Assembly: GCA_937949945.1 (NCBI GenBank)
Contig: CALFEQ010000084.1
Coordinates: 1 to 64,000, forward strand
Direction: 5' to 3'
Length of the DNA stretch: 64,000 nucleotides
DNA from: an uncultured Myxococcales bacterium
GTDB taxonomy: Bacteria; Myxococcota_A; Polyangia; Polyangiales; Polyangiaceae
The translations under genes were made by a program, and so were the position numbers. Position 1 is the stretch's first letter, and each line of letters begins with the position of its first letter. The notes beneath the pieces are model-generated. The model was not told where the DNA came from. It did not search any database and saw nothing but the letters and a program-made list of their open reading frames with translations. Shown here piece after piece: positions 41,103 through 51,842 of this stretch.

Positions 41103-41849
41103 TCAGCCCGACGGCGTCGAGCGCCGCGCGTGGACGAAGGCCTCGAGGTTTCCCTTCGGTCCCTCGATCACGCAGTCGGCGACGCCGAGCACCTCGAAGC
41201 CGGCGGAGCGGACCTCGTTCGTCGCGGCATCGATGGCCTTCTGCCGTACCGCCGGGTCGCGGATCACGCCGCGCGCCTTCGTGGCCTCCTCGCGGCCGAC
41301 CTCGAACTGCGGCTTCACGAGGGCGACGAGCTCGCCGCCGGAGCGGAGGCATCGCGCGATCGCGTCGAGCAGCTTGCCGAGGCCGATGAAGGACGCATCG
41401 ACGACGACGAGATCGACCGGGCCTCCGATCTGCTCGGGCTGGAGCGTGCGCGCGTTCGTCCGCTCGAGGACGAGGACGCGCGGGTCGATGCGGAGCGAGT
41501 GCGCGAGCTGTCCGTAACCGACGTCGACCGCGGCGACCGACCGCGCGCCACGCTGGAGCAGGCAATCGGTGAAGCCGCCCGTCGAGGCGCCGAGATCGAG
41601 GCACCGCTTGCCCGTCGGGTCGACGCCGAACGCGTCGAGCGCGCCCGCGAGCTTCACGCCGCCTCGCGACACGTATGGATGATCGGCGCCGCGCACCACG
41701 ATGGGCGCGTCCTCCGCGAGCATCGTGCCCGCCTTCTCGACGCGCGTGTCGCCGACGTACACCTTGCCGGCGAGGATGAGCGCCTGCGCCCGCGCGCGCG
41801 ACGGCGCGAGATCGCGCGCGACGAGGAGCTGATCCGCTCGCACCTTCAT
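41103..41849 (-). CDS. tlyA: TlyA family rRNA 2'-O-methyltransferase / haemolysin-like
   Basis: 248 residues, typical TlyA length. An S4 RNA-binding domain (MKVRADQLLVARDLAPSRARAQALILAGKVYV) precedes an FtsJ-type methyltransferase domain with CLDLGASTGGFTDCLLQRGA and the catalytic-region lysines in LVALVKPQFEVGREE. TlyA methylates ribosomal RNA of both subunits in mycobacteria. The ATG at 41849 overlaps the stop of the BtuF-like gene (ATGA); a longer frame is upstream noise. Confidence 0.93.
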   Translation of the reverse strand: MKVRADQLLVARDLAPSRARAQALILAGKVYVGDTRVEKAGTMLAEDAPIVVRGADHPYVSRGGVKLAGALDAFGVDPTGKRCLDLGASTGGFTDCLLQRGARSVAAVDVGYGQLAHSLRIDPRVLVLERTNARTLQPEQIGGPVDLVVVDASFIGLGKLLDAIARCLRSGGELVALVKPQFEVGREEATKARGVIRDPAVRQKAIDAATNEVRSAGFEVLGVADCVIEGPKGNLEAFVHARRSTPSG

Positions 41850-42733
41850 GGCGTGCCTCCGTCGAACGACGGGATCGCCGCCTCCGGGTGGAGCGCCCGC
41901 GCGAGCACCGCGAGGCCTTCGGCGATGCGCGGCCCGGGGCGCAACACGGCCTCGCTCTCGATCGACACCACGCGCCCGTTCCGTACGGCGCGGACGTTCG
42001 CCCACTCGGGCGCGTCCTTGCGGAGCCGCTCCTGCGCGCGCTCCTCCATCATGGCCGCGTTCACGACGACGTCCGGATCGAGCGCGAGCACGCGCTCCGC
42101 GCCGAGCGTCGGATAGGCGCCGCCTTCGGTGACGACGTTCGCCCCGCCCGCGCGGCGGATCATCTCGTCGGCGAAGCTTCCCGGTCCCGCGACGGAGAGC
42201 GGCGCGAGCCCGAACACGAGCAGCACGCGCGTCTTCGGGAGCGGCGCGACCGCCTTCTCGACGGCCTCGATCCGCGCGTGCATCGCGTCGACGACGGCCC
42301 GCGCCGCGGCGGCATTGCCGGTGCGCTCGCCGAGGCCGAGGAGCATCTCGTCGATCCCGGCGAACGACTCGGTCGGCGGGAAGTACGTCGCGATCCCCCG
42401 CTGCTCGAGCTTGTCGGCGATGGCTCTACCCGCCGGTCCGCGTGCGCCGACGACCAGATCGGGCCGGAGCGCGAGGATGGCCTCGAAGCTGGGATCGACG
42501 AAGCCTCCGACCTGCGGGAGCTTCGCGACCTCGGGGGGATGGTCGCAGTAGCGCGAGCGCCCGACGAGCTTCGAGCCGGCGCCGACCGCGAAGAGCGCCT
42601 CCGTCGTCGAGGGCGAGAGCGACACGATGCGCTCGACCTTCGACGATCGCGCGACGCGCTCGTCCTTCTTGCACGCGATCACGAGCGACAGCGCGACGAA
42701 GAGGACGAGCTGGAGGAGCCGACGGCGATGCAT
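41846..42733 (-). CDS. periplasmic helical-backbone metal/cobalamin receptor lipoprotein, BtuF-like
   Basis: 295 residues. The signal peptide ends in lipobox LSLVIAC (Cys21). The mature part is a class III substrate-binding protein: VERIVSLSPSTTEALFAVGAGSKLVGRSRYCDHPPEV, VGGFVDPSFEAILALRPDLV and GGANVVTEGGAYPTL are typical of BtuF and related receptors of vitamin B12 or metal chelates. No permease or ATPase gene is adjacent; the next gene, overlapping by 4 bases, is tlyA. Confidence 0.88.
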   Translation of the reverse strand: MHRRRLLQLVLFVALSLVIACKKDERVARSSKVERIVSLSPSTTEALFAVGAGSKLVGRSRYCDHPPEVAKLPQVGGFVDPSFEAILALRPDLVVGARGPAGRAIADKLEQRGIATYFPPTESFAGIDEMLLGLGERTGNAAAARAVVDAMHARIEAVEKAVAPLPKTRVLLVFGLAPLSVAGPGSFADEMIRRAGGANVVTEGGAYPTLGAERVLALDPDVVVNAAMMEERAQERLRKDAPEWANVRAVRNGRVVSIESEAVLRPGPRIAEGLAVLARALHPEAAIPSFDGGTP

Positions 42734-42842
42734 GGTCTCACGCGGACGCTGGCGAGCTCCGAAAGGCCGAACGCATGGCCGCCGATCTAGCACGCGGGCG
42801 GGCCCGCGGCGCTGCCCACGCCGCCGGGCTGGTATCATCGGC

Positions 42843-43473
42843 GTGCACGTGGCGGCCCCCGTCCTCATCGATCATCAGGCGATCTTCGACGACGTCGTCG
42901 CGGTCGCGAGGAAGGCCCATGCGGCGACCGCCGGCTGGCGCGCCATCTGCGTGCGCGTGACGAGGACGATCGGCAAGAAGGTCGTTCAGCCGCTCTCGAT
43001 GCTCGACCTCGACGAAGAGATCCCGGCGCTCTCCGATCGCGTGCGCTCGATCGTGCGCCTCGCGCCGCGCGAGATCGACACGCTCGTCTTCGGGATCTTC
43101 GACGGCGTCGACGACGGCGACGGCCTCTACACCGGGTTCCACGTGGGAGGCAGCGAAGGGTTCGATCCCGGCTCGCGCTGGCTCTCGAAGGCGCCGACGT
43201 GGCTGCCCGAGGATCGCTTCCTGAAGAGCCCGTCGCTCGACGCGCTCGCACGCGCCGCGGCGTCCGCGCGCGGCGAGGCGAAGCGTGCCGTTTCGCACTC
43301 GCTCCGCTTCGGCGCGGCCGCGCTCCTCGCGCGTTTCGCGTCGGCGGGCCTGCCCCATCGCGTCGTCGTCGCGTTCGACGACGGCGACTTCGCAGAGATC
43401 ACGGGTCACGAGACGGCGCCGGAGGAAGCGACCGACCGACAGCCCTCGGCCGTCGTGGCGGCCGGCTCCGACG

Positions 43474-43490
<17 letters not shown>
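42843..43490 (+). CDS. conserved-looking protein of unknown function
   Basis: 215 residues from a GTG at 42843 (GTG at 42849 is equally possible); TATCAT ends 4 bases upstream of the first. No signal peptide or membrane helix. The sequence is well ordered and mixed alpha/beta (ICVRVTRTIGKK, DTLVFGIFDGVDDGDGLYTGFHVGG, RVVVAFDDGDFAEITGHE), with an acidic loop DGVDDGDG. No family is recognised. Its 3' end overlaps the convergent NtrC-type gene by 17 bases. Confidence 0.65.
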
Positions 43491-44856
<1,366 letters not shown>

Positions 44857-44857
44857 T

Positions 44858-44915
44858 TCAGGCTCCGGGCTCCGGGCTCCAGGCTCCAGGGGACGTCAGT
44901 GTCCAGGCTCCAGGA
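44858..44915. repeat. heptanucleotide array 1 (GGCTCCA/GGCTCCG units)
   Basis: Between the kinase and regulator genes, units of TCCGGGC and TCCAGGC recur with period 7 (44858-44890), interrupted by 11 bases and resumed at 44902-44914. Only this orientation is present here. The same units, in inverted pairs, occur near 51.8 and 57.7 kb. Confidence 0.75.
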
Positions 44916-44919
44916 GACA

Positions 44920-46458
44920 TCACGCCTTCTCGACTTGCGCGAACGCCGGCGTCGGCTCCGGCTTTCCGTCGCTGGACTGGGCCGCGCCCTTGCGCGCGGC
45001 CATCACCGCCTCGAACGCCTTCGCGCACGGGTTCGGCAGCTTCTCCCGGACCTTCGCGCCGGGGTGCGGCGGGAGAAAGATCGTCGCCGTGGTGCCGCGA
45101 CCCGCCGCGCTCTCGAAGTGGAGCGTGCCGCCGTGCTGCTCGACGATGCCCCGTGCGATCGCGATGCCGAGCCCGGAGCCGCCGTCCTTCGTCGTGTAGT
45201 AGGGCTTGCGGATGCGCTCGAGGATCTCGGGCGTCATGCCGACGCCGCGGTCGATGACGCGGATGACGCCGGCGCCGTCTCCGCAGCTCTTCGCGATCTC
45301 GATCGTGACCGCGCCCCCCTTCGGGGACGCCTGCATCGCGTTCAACACGAGGTTGAGCAGCGCCTGCCGCAGCTTCTTCGGATCGGCGTCGAGCGACAGC
45401 TCGCGGCTGCCGCGAACCTCGATCGAAACGCCGGCGTCGGCGGCGCGCGTCTCGAGCAGCAGCGAGAGCTCGCGCGCGATGTCGTACGGCTTCGTCGGCG
45501 CGATGTCGAGGTCGTCGAGCCCGCGCGAGAAGGAGAGGAACCCGTCGACGATCTCCTGCAGCCGCTCGGCTTCGGCGGCGACGATCGCGAGGCGCTCCTT
45601 CATCTTCGCGACGTCCATCTCGGCGGGGTTGCGCTCGAGGCTCCGCGCCATGTGCGTCGATAGGCCTTTGATGGCGGCTAGGGGATTCTTCACCTCGTGC
45701 GCGAGCCGTGCGGCGATGCCCTCGAGGGCGCGCGTGCGCCCCGCGTTCTCGTCGCAGAGCTCTTCGCGCCGTTCCGCGAGCTCGAGCGCGATCCGCTCGT
45801 AGCCCGCCGTCATCGCCTTGCCCATCGAGTAGACGGCCACGAGCGAGAGGAACGCGCTCGCGAACGCGATCGCGACGTACTCCGCGGTGGCGAACTCCAT
45901 CGTCGTCGTCGCGAGCGGCGCGGGCAGCGTGTAGCTCCGCGAGAACCACGCCATCAGCCCGAACACGACGAGGAACTTCACGACGAAGTGCCGGCGCGCG
46001 AGGTTCGGGTTCATCGCGATGCCGACGAAGAACGGCACGAGGCTCAGGATGAGCGGGCTCGCCAGCCCGCCCGTGTTGGCGATGCCGACGAGGATCGCCA
46101 GCCCCGAAAGGAAGAGCAGGGCGCGGCTCTTACGGCCCTGGATTCGGTCGGCGAAGGCGAGGCCGGAGAGAAGCGTGAGCGAGCACGCGATCTGGATGGC
46201 GAGCCGCTCCTTCGGAAAGCCGCGGGCCGCCAAGATGCCGATGACGAGGACGTGGAACGGAACGACGAGAACCAGGCGCCAGCGTGACGCCATGTCGTGC
46301 ATCTCGCAGAAGACACGGCGCCGCACCGCCTCGAAGCGCGCCCGACGGGCTCTCTCCTGGGGGCTCTCCGGCGCTCGAGACCGCTCGGCGGTATCGCCTT
46401 CGGCGCGGCCCAGGACCGAGTCTTCGAGGTCCACGTGCATGCTGTTCATCGAGAGCAT
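44920..46458 (-). CDS. membrane sensor histidine kinase
   Basis: 512 residues. About six membrane helices (residues 60-210) form the sensor; there is no large periplasmic domain. The HisKA box RLAHEVKNPLAAIKG has the phosphorylated His254. The HATPase domain shows the N, G1 and G2 boxes (LLNLVLNAMQAS, DRGVGMTP, GGSGLGIAIARGIV). Partner of the following NtrC-type regulator. Three in-frame ATGs (46458, 46449, 46440) exist; a TATGCT overlaps the first, so translation may begin at the second or third. Signal unknown. Confidence 0.93.
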   Translation of the reverse strand: MLSMNSMHVDLEDSVLGRAEGDTAERSRAPESPQERARRARFEAVRRRVFCEMHDMASRWRLVLVVPFHVLVIGILAARGFPKERLAIQIACSLTLLSGLAFADRIQGRKSRALLFLSGLAILVGIANTGGLASPLILSLVPFFVGIAMNPNLARRHFVVKFLVVFGLMAWFSRSYTLPAPLATTTMEFATAEYVAIAFASAFLSLVAVYSMGKAMTAGYERIALELAERREELCDENAGRTRALEGIAARLAHEVKNPLAAIKGLSTHMARSLERNPAEMDVAKMKERLAIVAAEAERLQEIVDGFLSFSRGLDDLDIAPTKPYDIARELSLLLETRAADAGVSIEVRGSRELSLDADPKKLRQALLNLVLNAMQASPKGGAVTIEIAKSCGDGAGVIRVIDRGVGMTPEILERIRKPYYTTKDGGSGLGIAIARGIVEQHGGTLHFESAAGRGTTATIFLPPHPGAKVREKLPNPCAKAFEAVMAARKGAAQSSDGKPEPTPAFAQVEKA

Positions 46459-46540
46459 AGCGCGAGCCCTCGGCTCCGTTTGGATCCGATGCTCCGACGC
46501 GGTGCTCCGTTGCGTCCGCGGAGGACCCCTCGACGGATGA

Positions 46541-47848
46541 TCAGGCCCGGCGGCGTCGCAGCGCGGCGGAGGCGGCCACGGCCAAGGCCGCGCCGACGCC
46601 GGCCCACCCGTTCACGGTCGAGGTTCGGCCGACCGAGCAGCTCGACGTCGTCCGGGTGATCGTCGTGGGGGCGGCGGCGGGCTCTGCCGGTGCATCGAGG
46701 ACCGGCAGGCACATCGACTCGCGACACTCGAAGCCCTCGGGGCACGTCGTCGAGCTGACGCAGAGCCTCGTGCAGATCATCGTGCCGTCGCCGGTGTCCG
46801 CGCACTTGTTCGTTCGACACTCCGAGCTCTCCGTGCACTCTTCGCCGATCTCGCGGCTCGGCTGCTTCGGGGCGGGCTTGCCGGCGTCGGGCTTCTCCGC
46901 CGACTTCTTCTCCGGCGGCGGCTTCAGATCCGTCCAGTGCGGCTCCGGGTAGAGCGTCCAGTTCTGCGAGGCCTTCTTGGCGACCTCGACGACCCAGTCG
47001 CGATGCAGGTCGAAGCGCGTGTACACGGAGCCCACGCACCTGTCGTCCTGCTGGCCGCCGCGGGACAGCACGCCGAAGGAGACCGGCTCGCCCGCCTCGT
47101 AGGACCTGGTCTCGTACGCGCTCGAGCCGCTGTCGCCCGAGCAGATGCCGTCGCTCCCCACGAACTCCTTCTCGGGGAGATTGAGCTGGGCGGGACAATC
47201 GCGCTTGTCGGAGCCGGGAATGCAGAGAACGCTCATCAGCTCGCGGCGGTAGCGTTTGCCGCTCGGGCCCGTGGGCGAGGTCTGTCCGTAGCCGATGGCG
47301 GTGAACAGCATCGAGTACTTCGCGGCCGGATCCCACATGATGTACTGCACACCGGGAGTGACCGGCTTCGCCTCCGACGCGGGGACCATCTTGTTCAGGA
47401 CGAGCATCGCGATGTCGTTCCCGCACAGATGATCGTCGGGCGGGACCTCGATGGCGCCGACGCTGTACCAGCCGCTCCCGTCCGCGTCGGTCACGCCGGT
47501 GTCGGCCATGTCCGCGTTCGTCGTGATCGTGAAGATGCCCGGCTTGCGGTCTCCGAACGTCGGGTTCTCCGTCGAGCAGTCGATCCTCTCCGGCGAGTCG
47601 TCGACGCAGTGTCGCGCCGTCGCGACGACGTTGGGCAGGATGAGCGCGCCGGAGCATCGGCCGATGCATCGCTGGCGCGTTCCGCCGCGGCAGACCCCGA
47701 CGGCGTAGCGGTGCGTCGTGTCGAAGATGCCGTCCTGGATGGCTTGCGTGAGGCCTTCGGTCGGCGGCTCCGTGCTGGAGGACGAGCAGGCGCTCGCCGT
47801 GAAGATCACACCGATCACCGCTCCCCCACACAGCCAAGCCAACCGCAT
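46541..47848 (-). CDS. secreted trypsin-like protease with MYXO-CTERM tail
   Basis: 435 residues. Signal with lipobox FTASAC (Cys21). S1 protease domain with His80 (TARHC), Asp145 (GNDIAM) and Ser240 (GDSGSSAY); the usual GDSGGP is GDSGSS here, so the oxyanion region differs. A Lys/Pro linker is followed by a Cys-rich module (CTESSECRTNKCADTGDGTMICTRLC). The C-terminus (SSCSVGRTSTVNGW, a helix, then RRRR) fits a MYXO-CTERM sorting signal. Probably surface displayed and processed. Confidence 0.9.
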   Translation of the reverse strand: MRLAWLCGGAVIGVIFTASACSSSSTEPPTEGLTQAIQDGIFDTTHRYAVGVCRGGTRQRCIGRCSGALILPNVVATARHCVDDSPERIDCSTENPTFGDRKPGIFTITTNADMADTGVTDADGSGWYSVGAIEVPPDDHLCGNDIAMLVLNKMVPASEAKPVTPGVQYIMWDPAAKYSMLFTAIGYGQTSPTGPSGKRYRRELMSVLCIPGSDKRDCPAQLNLPEKEFVGSDGICSGDSGSSAYETRSYEAGEPVSFGVLSRGGQQDDRCVGSVYTRFDLHRDWVVEVAKKASQNWTLYPEPHWTDLKPPPEKKSAEKPDAGKPAPKQPSREIGEECTESSECRTNKCADTGDGTMICTRLCVSSTTCPEGFECRESMCLPVLDAPAEPAAAPTTITRTTSSCSVGRTSTVNGWAGVGAALAVAASAALRRRRA

Positions 47849-47942
47849 CGTGGACTGCCTCCTCCGTTCCCACGCCCGTCGTCCGAGCGAGGGACATCCC
47901 GTTCGTCATGACACGAAAGGGAGGGAGAGTGTACGAGGGGCG

Positions 47943-47965
47943 GGCGATCTCGCAAGGAGATCGCC
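47943..47965. promoter_or_regulatory. perfect 9-bp dyad in the divergent promoter region
   Basis: GGCGATCTC (47943-47951), GCAAG, GAGATCGCC (47957-47965) lies between the divergent protease and outer-membrane protein genes. It may be an operator, or a hairpin in the leader of the latter. A second small hairpin (CCGGG-TTTCG-CCCGG) sits near 48055-48069. Confidence 0.4.
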
Positions 47966-48135
47966 GTGATTCCGCGCCGTTCTCGTTCCGACGGGTGCGT
48001 GCAGGAGCGGTACCGGCGACGCTTTCGAGGGCCCATACGTCGCTCCGCGTCATCCGGGTTTCGCCCGGCGAGACCGCAGCAATGTTGGCCCTGTCCGCCG
48101 ATGCGTGGCCTCCTCGCGGTGTGCGGGAGGCTTCG

Positions 48136-49074
48136 ATGAAGAACGTTCTTCGTTTCGTCGTGGGGTGTGGGGTGCTCTTGGCCACGTCGATCCAGTCGAC
48201 GCTGGCGTTCGCGCAGCCGGTCGAGCCGCAGCCGGCGCCTCCTGCGCCGGCGCCCGAGACGCCGGCGGAGCCCGCGCCGCCGCCACCGCCACCGCCGCCC
48301 CCCGAGCCTCCGCCGCCCGCTCCTCCGCCTCCTACGGTCGGCGGGGCACCGGCACCCGAGGTACCGAAAGCGGACGACGGCATCACCGACCACGAGAAGG
48401 TCGTCGGCAAGTTCGGTGTCATGTACTTCGGCTTCTCCCAACAGCCGATCGGCCAGGGCCCGCCGAACATCGGTGCGAACGCCGCTGCGAACGTCGGGCG
48501 AGGCACCGTCAGCATGCCCGTGATCGGCGTCCGCTACTGGCTCCAGGAGCGGCTCGGCCTCGATCTCGGTCTCGGATTCAACTTCTTCTCGTCGGGAAGC
48601 TCGCGGCAGGCGGCTGGCCAGCCCGAGGTGGACACCGACGGACCGGCGGTCCTCGCGTTGGGCATCCACGGCGGCGTGCCCATCGCGTTCGCCTATGGCA
48701 AGCACTACAAGTTCCTGCTCGTCCCCGAGCTGAACTTCGGCTACGCGACCCAAACGGCGGCCGCGCAGAACGTGCCGCCCGGTTCTCCGGCGATCGCGGA
48801 TCTCCATCTCTCGGGCATCCGACTCGACGTCGGCGCGCGCATCGGGAGCGAGATCCAGTTCGGCTTCATCGGCATCCCCGAGCTCGCGCTCCAGGCGTCG
48901 GTCGGTCTCAACTTCCGTCACCAGCGCTGGAGCGCGAGCCAGGACGCTTCGCCTCCGGGCGTGCCGGCTCCGTCGTCGTCTTCGATCACGGAGAGCACCC
49001 TCGGCACCACCGTCCAGGCGGATCCGTGGGCGCTGTTCGTGAACAACATCTCGGCCATCTACTACTTCCCGTGA
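48136..49074 (+). CDS. outer-membrane beta-barrel protein with Pro-rich N-terminus
   Basis: 312 residues from the ATG at 48136 (GGGAGG ribosome site). A signal peptide (…LAFAQP) leads into a Pro/Ala/Glu linker of about 55 residues. The rest alternates polar and hydrophobic residues and ends in aromatic YYFP, as in outer-membrane barrels assembled by BamA (VIGVRYWLQERLGLDLGLGFNFF, FLLVPELNFGYATQ). No specific family is recognised. The Pro-rich segment may cross the periplasm or bind peptidoglycan. Confidence 0.82.
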   Translation: MKNVLRFVVGCGVLLATSIQSTLAFAQPVEPQPAPPAPAPETPAEPAPPPPPPPPPEPPPPAPPPPTVGGAPAPEVPKADDGITDHEKVVGKFGVMYFGFSQQPIGQGPPNIGANAAANVGRGTVSMPVIGVRYWLQERLGLDLGLGFNFFSSGSSRQAAGQPEVDTDGPAVLALGIHGGVPIAFAYGKHYKFLLVPELNFGYATQTAAAQNVPPGSPAIADLHLSGIRLDVGARIGSEIQFGFIGIPELALQASVGLNFRHQRWSASQDASPPGVPAPSSSSITESTLGTTVQADPWALFVNNISAIYYFP

Positions 49075-49113
49075 TCCTCCGCGCCGCGCGGCTAATCTGA
49101 GGAGACGGGGAGC

Positions 49114-49740
49114 ATGATGGGTCACCGACGAAGCATTTGGGCGCTCGTGGGGTTCGCCGTCGTCGGCGGCGCCTACGCGTGCGCGGGCGGACCCGGCGGA
49201 CCGTCCGACGCCCTCGAGGTCTGGGATCCCGCCGGCTCGACGCACGACCGCGCGCCGAACAGCACCGAGCGCGCGGTCACCTCGCTCGAGTCCGCCCCGC
49301 CGTTCCACGACCCGGCCAATCCGAGCGCCGAGCCCCCGCCCGGCAGGCGGGGAGGCGGCCCTCCCGGCGGCCCCGCCGGAGGCGGGCTCGACTGCTCCGG
49401 GACGTGGGAATGCCGGGAGCCCGACGGCGACGTCGAAAGGGTCACGCTCTCGATGCGCGACGGCCAGTGCTCGTTGGGGGGCGTCGCGACCCTCCATCCC
49501 GACGGCCGAGTGTCGTTCGGCGGACAGCAGATCGCCACGTGGACGACGACGGGTTCGACCCTCGTGGTGTCGACCGATGACGGCGCCGTCGTGTGCACTC
49601 GCATCGGCGCGGGCGCGCCGAGCGGCGGGAGCAGCGAGCCGCCGGCGCCGATGCCGGATCCGACCGTCGAGCCGCCGCCGGCTCCACCGCCGGGCGGGCC
49701 CGGGGACGTCCCGGTCCCGGAGATTCCGGACGCCGGCTGA
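49114..49740 (+). CDS. exported small protein with Pro/Gly-rich ends
   Basis: 208 residues. The signal peptide ends at a lipobox-like GGAYAC. Low-complexity Pro/Gly/Arg segments flank a compact central domain (about 90-165: CSGTWECREPDGDVERVTLSMRDGQCSLGG) with four cysteines, resembling a small beta-barrel. No known family. A -10-like TAATCT and a GGGGAG ribosome site precede the ATG. Its stop codon abuts that of the convergent mqnD gene. Confidence 0.7.
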   Translation: MMGHRRSIWALVGFAVVGGAYACAGGPGGPSDALEVWDPAGSTHDRAPNSTERAVTSLESAPPFHDPANPSAEPPPGRRGGGPPGGPAGGGLDCSGTWECREPDGDVERVTLSMRDGQCSLGGVATLHPDGRVSFGGQQIATWTTTGSTLVVSTDDGAVVCTRIGAGAPSGGSSEPPAPMPDPTVEPPPAPPPGGPGDVPVPEIPDAG

Positions 49741-50655
49741 TCAGGGCGCGAGCTCGGCGCGCGCGTCGCTCGGCAAGAGGCCGGCGGCGCGCCCGCGCTC
49801 GAAGAGCACGTCGATCGCTCGGCGCACGTCCTCGGGAGCGTCGAGCGTGTCCGCGTTCGCGTACATCGCGAGGTAGCGATCGAGCGAGGCGCGATCGAGC
49901 CCGACGTCCGGTCGCGTCTCCGCGGCGAGCAGCGCACGCGCGACCTCGTCGGCGTGATCGACGGCCCATCGAATGGACGCGCGGCACACCCTCGAGACGC
50001 GTGCGACGAGCTCGGGGCCGAGGTCTCTCCGGATCGCGTTGCCTCCGAGCGGCAGCGGGAGCCCGCCGGTCTCTGCTGCCCACGCTTCGCCGATGTCGAC
50101 GACCTTCGCCATGCCCTCTCGCTCGTAGAAGAGCCGGCCTTCGTGGATCAACAGCGCCGCGTCGATCGTGCCGGCGCGGAGCTCCTCGAACGCGCGCGCG
50201 TACGGCGCGATGGGCACGACCACCGGCTCGAAGTCGGGCAAGAGCAGGCGCAGCACGAGGTACGCGGTCGTCCGCAGTCCCGGGACGCCGATGCGCTTTC
50301 CGGCGAACGCCGCGAGCGGGCTCGTCACGGAGCTCGTGGCGGCGACGCGATCCGGAGGGGCGACGACGACGGGACCGTAGCCGCGTCCGACGGACATGCC
50401 GTGCGGCAACAGCAGCCAATCGCGCGCGATGCGTGCGTAATGGGCGATCGACACCGCGACGACGTCGGCGCGCTCGCCCTGGCCTTCCGCTCGCGCATTG
50501 AGCGTCTCGGTGTCGGCGCGCTCCGCGTCGAACGACAGCCCCTCCGTGTCGACCTTGCCGTTCAGCAAGGCCCAGAACATGAAGATGTCGTCGCTGTCCG
50601 GCGAGAACGCGAGACGGATCCGCCGGTCCTTCGTTTCGGAGCCGGTCACTGGCAT
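49741..50655 (-). CDS. mqnD: 1,4-dihydroxy-6-naphthoate synthase, MqnD
   Basis: 304 residues from the ATG at 50655. IRLAFSPDSDDIFMFWALLNGKVD at the N-terminus is the typical start of MqnD, and RIGVPGLRTTAYLVLRLLLPDFE, IHEGRLFYE and GLPLPLGGNAIRRDLG fit the periplasmic-binding-protein-like fold. MqnD makes 1,4-dihydroxy-6-naphthoate in the futalosine route to menaquinone. The start overlaps the 3' end of the HECGH lipoprotein gene by 10 bases. Other mqn genes are not in the window. Confidence 0.9.
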   Translation of the reverse strand: MPVTGSETKDRRIRLAFSPDSDDIFMFWALLNGKVDTEGLSFDAERADTETLNARAEGQGERADVVAVSIAHYARIARDWLLLPHGMSVGRGYGPVVVAPPDRVAATSSVTSPLAAFAGKRIGVPGLRTTAYLVLRLLLPDFEPVVVPIAPYARAFEELRAGTIDAALLIHEGRLFYEREGMAKVVDIGEAWAAETGGLPLPLGGNAIRRDLGPELVARVSRVCRASIRWAVDHADEVARALLAAETRPDVGLDRASLDRYLAMYANADTLDAPEDVRRAIDVLFERGRAAGLLPSDARAELAP

Positions 50656-51692
50656 TCGAGCGCGCGAAGGGCGTCGATCTCGGCGAGGAGCTCGGGGTCG
50701 TTCACGAGCGCCTCGAGCGCCGCGTCGTCCAGGCCGAGCGACTCCTTGCCGGCGGTGGCCGAGAGATAGAACCAAGCGCGATCCCAGACCGTCAGCGTCG
50801 CCTTTCGCCAGCACGGATCTTCGCTGATGAGCTCGTACGCATCGGGGAACTCGGTCCGCGCCATCGCGAGGTAGCGCTCGATGTACCAGAGGAACGTGAG
50901 GATCCCGTCGCGCTCGCTCACGCGCTGATCTCGGTAGTAGTCCTCGAAGGCGAGGGCGGTCGCGAGCGAGTTGACGTACTGCACGGCCTCTTCGAGCAGC
51001 AGGTTGTAGCCTTGATCGCCGCTCTCGAAGGTCGCGTTCGTCGGGTCGCCGTCGAGGTACGTGTCCGCGTAGAAGTCACACCCGATGGCGCTCTTCCCGT
51101 TGCAGGCCTTTCGCTTGGCGTAGTGCGCATCCTTCTTGATGAGGCTGCGCGCGAACGTCTTGCCACGGCGATCCGTCGTGTCGCCGTCCTCGCAAGTGAA
51201 CGTGAGATCCCCGGACGCGATCACGAACGTGCTCGTGCTTCCTCGGCTCGCACCGAGATCGAGGAAGTGCCCGCACTCGTGGACCACGGTCGCTGCCTGA
51301 CGGAGAACGGCCTTCGCGCTCGACCTGTCGTCGAGGTAGCGGTCGATGCAGCTCCCTTGCGACTTCGACAGCGAGCTCTCGAGGCCCGATCGGACGATCT
51401 CCGCACCGAGCGGGTATCGGAGGTCGAGGGCCGCGAGCAGGTAGTCGCCCGCGTTCGCGGAAGAGAACTCGAGGCCCGAGAGGCTCTCCTTCGTCGGGAG
51501 CTCTTCGACGTACTTGCTCTCTCCGCAGGTCCCCGTCTCTTCCTCGGACTCGCCGGCTTCCTTCTCCGCCGGATCGGTCGGCGAGGTCTCGAACCCCGGA
51601 CGCTCCGCCGCGGTCATGCAGCCGACCGTACCGGTGGAGCAAGCAAGGACCCCCGCCGCGAAGAGGCCGAGGAGAGCACTTCGGTTCCGCAT
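50646..51692 (-). CDS. lipoprotein with HECGH zinc-protease-like motif
   Basis: 348 residues from the ATG at 51692. Lipobox candidates are VLAC (Cys18) and TVGC (Cys25). HECGH at about 138-142 in VVHECGHFLDLG matches the HExxH zinc site of metallopeptidases. The rest is helical (EEAVQYVNSLATALAFEDYYRD) and has several Cys. The frame continues upstream through the heptad array, but this N-terminus gives the signal peptide. Its end overlaps mqnD. No known family; peptidase activity is inferred from the motif. Confidence 0.8.
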   Translation of the reverse strand: MRNRSALLGLFAAGVLACSTGTVGCMTAAERPGFETSPTDPAEKEAGESEEETGTCGESKYVEELPTKESLSGLEFSSANAGDYLLAALDLRYPLGAEIVRSGLESSLSKSQGSCIDRYLDDRSSAKAVLRQAATVVHECGHFLDLGASRGSTSTFVIASGDLTFTCEDGDTTDRRGKTFARSLIKKDAHYAKRKACNGKSAIGCDFYADTYLDGDPTNATFESGDQGYNLLLEEAVQYVNSLATALAFEDYYRDQRVSERDGILTFLWYIERYLAMARTEFPDAYELISEDPCWRKATLTVWDRAWFYLSATAGKESLGLDDAALEALVNDPELLAEIDALRALECQ

Positions 51693-51736
51693 GGCCGAGC
51701 CTTCATGGCACGGCCGGGGGGAAAAGCAAGAGAGAG

Positions 51737-51765
51737 GTTCCAGGCTCCGGGCTCCGGGCTCCAGG
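51737..51765. repeat. heptanucleotide array 2a (GGCTCCG/GGCTCCA)
   Basis: Four period-7 units (TTCCAGG, CTCCGGG, CTCCGGG, CTCCAGG). They are complementary to array 2b at 51843-51885. Confidence 0.8.
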
Positions 51766-51842
51766 GATGAGGGGCGCCTTCCGAGTCTGCGACCCGGAGT
51801 CGACGTGCTATTCCCTCGCGGACCTCCGCGCCCAGTCTGCAC

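Noticed and set aside
44858..44915. Heptad repeats as a CRISPR array
   Set aside because: Units are 7 bases without unique spacers, and no cas genes are present.
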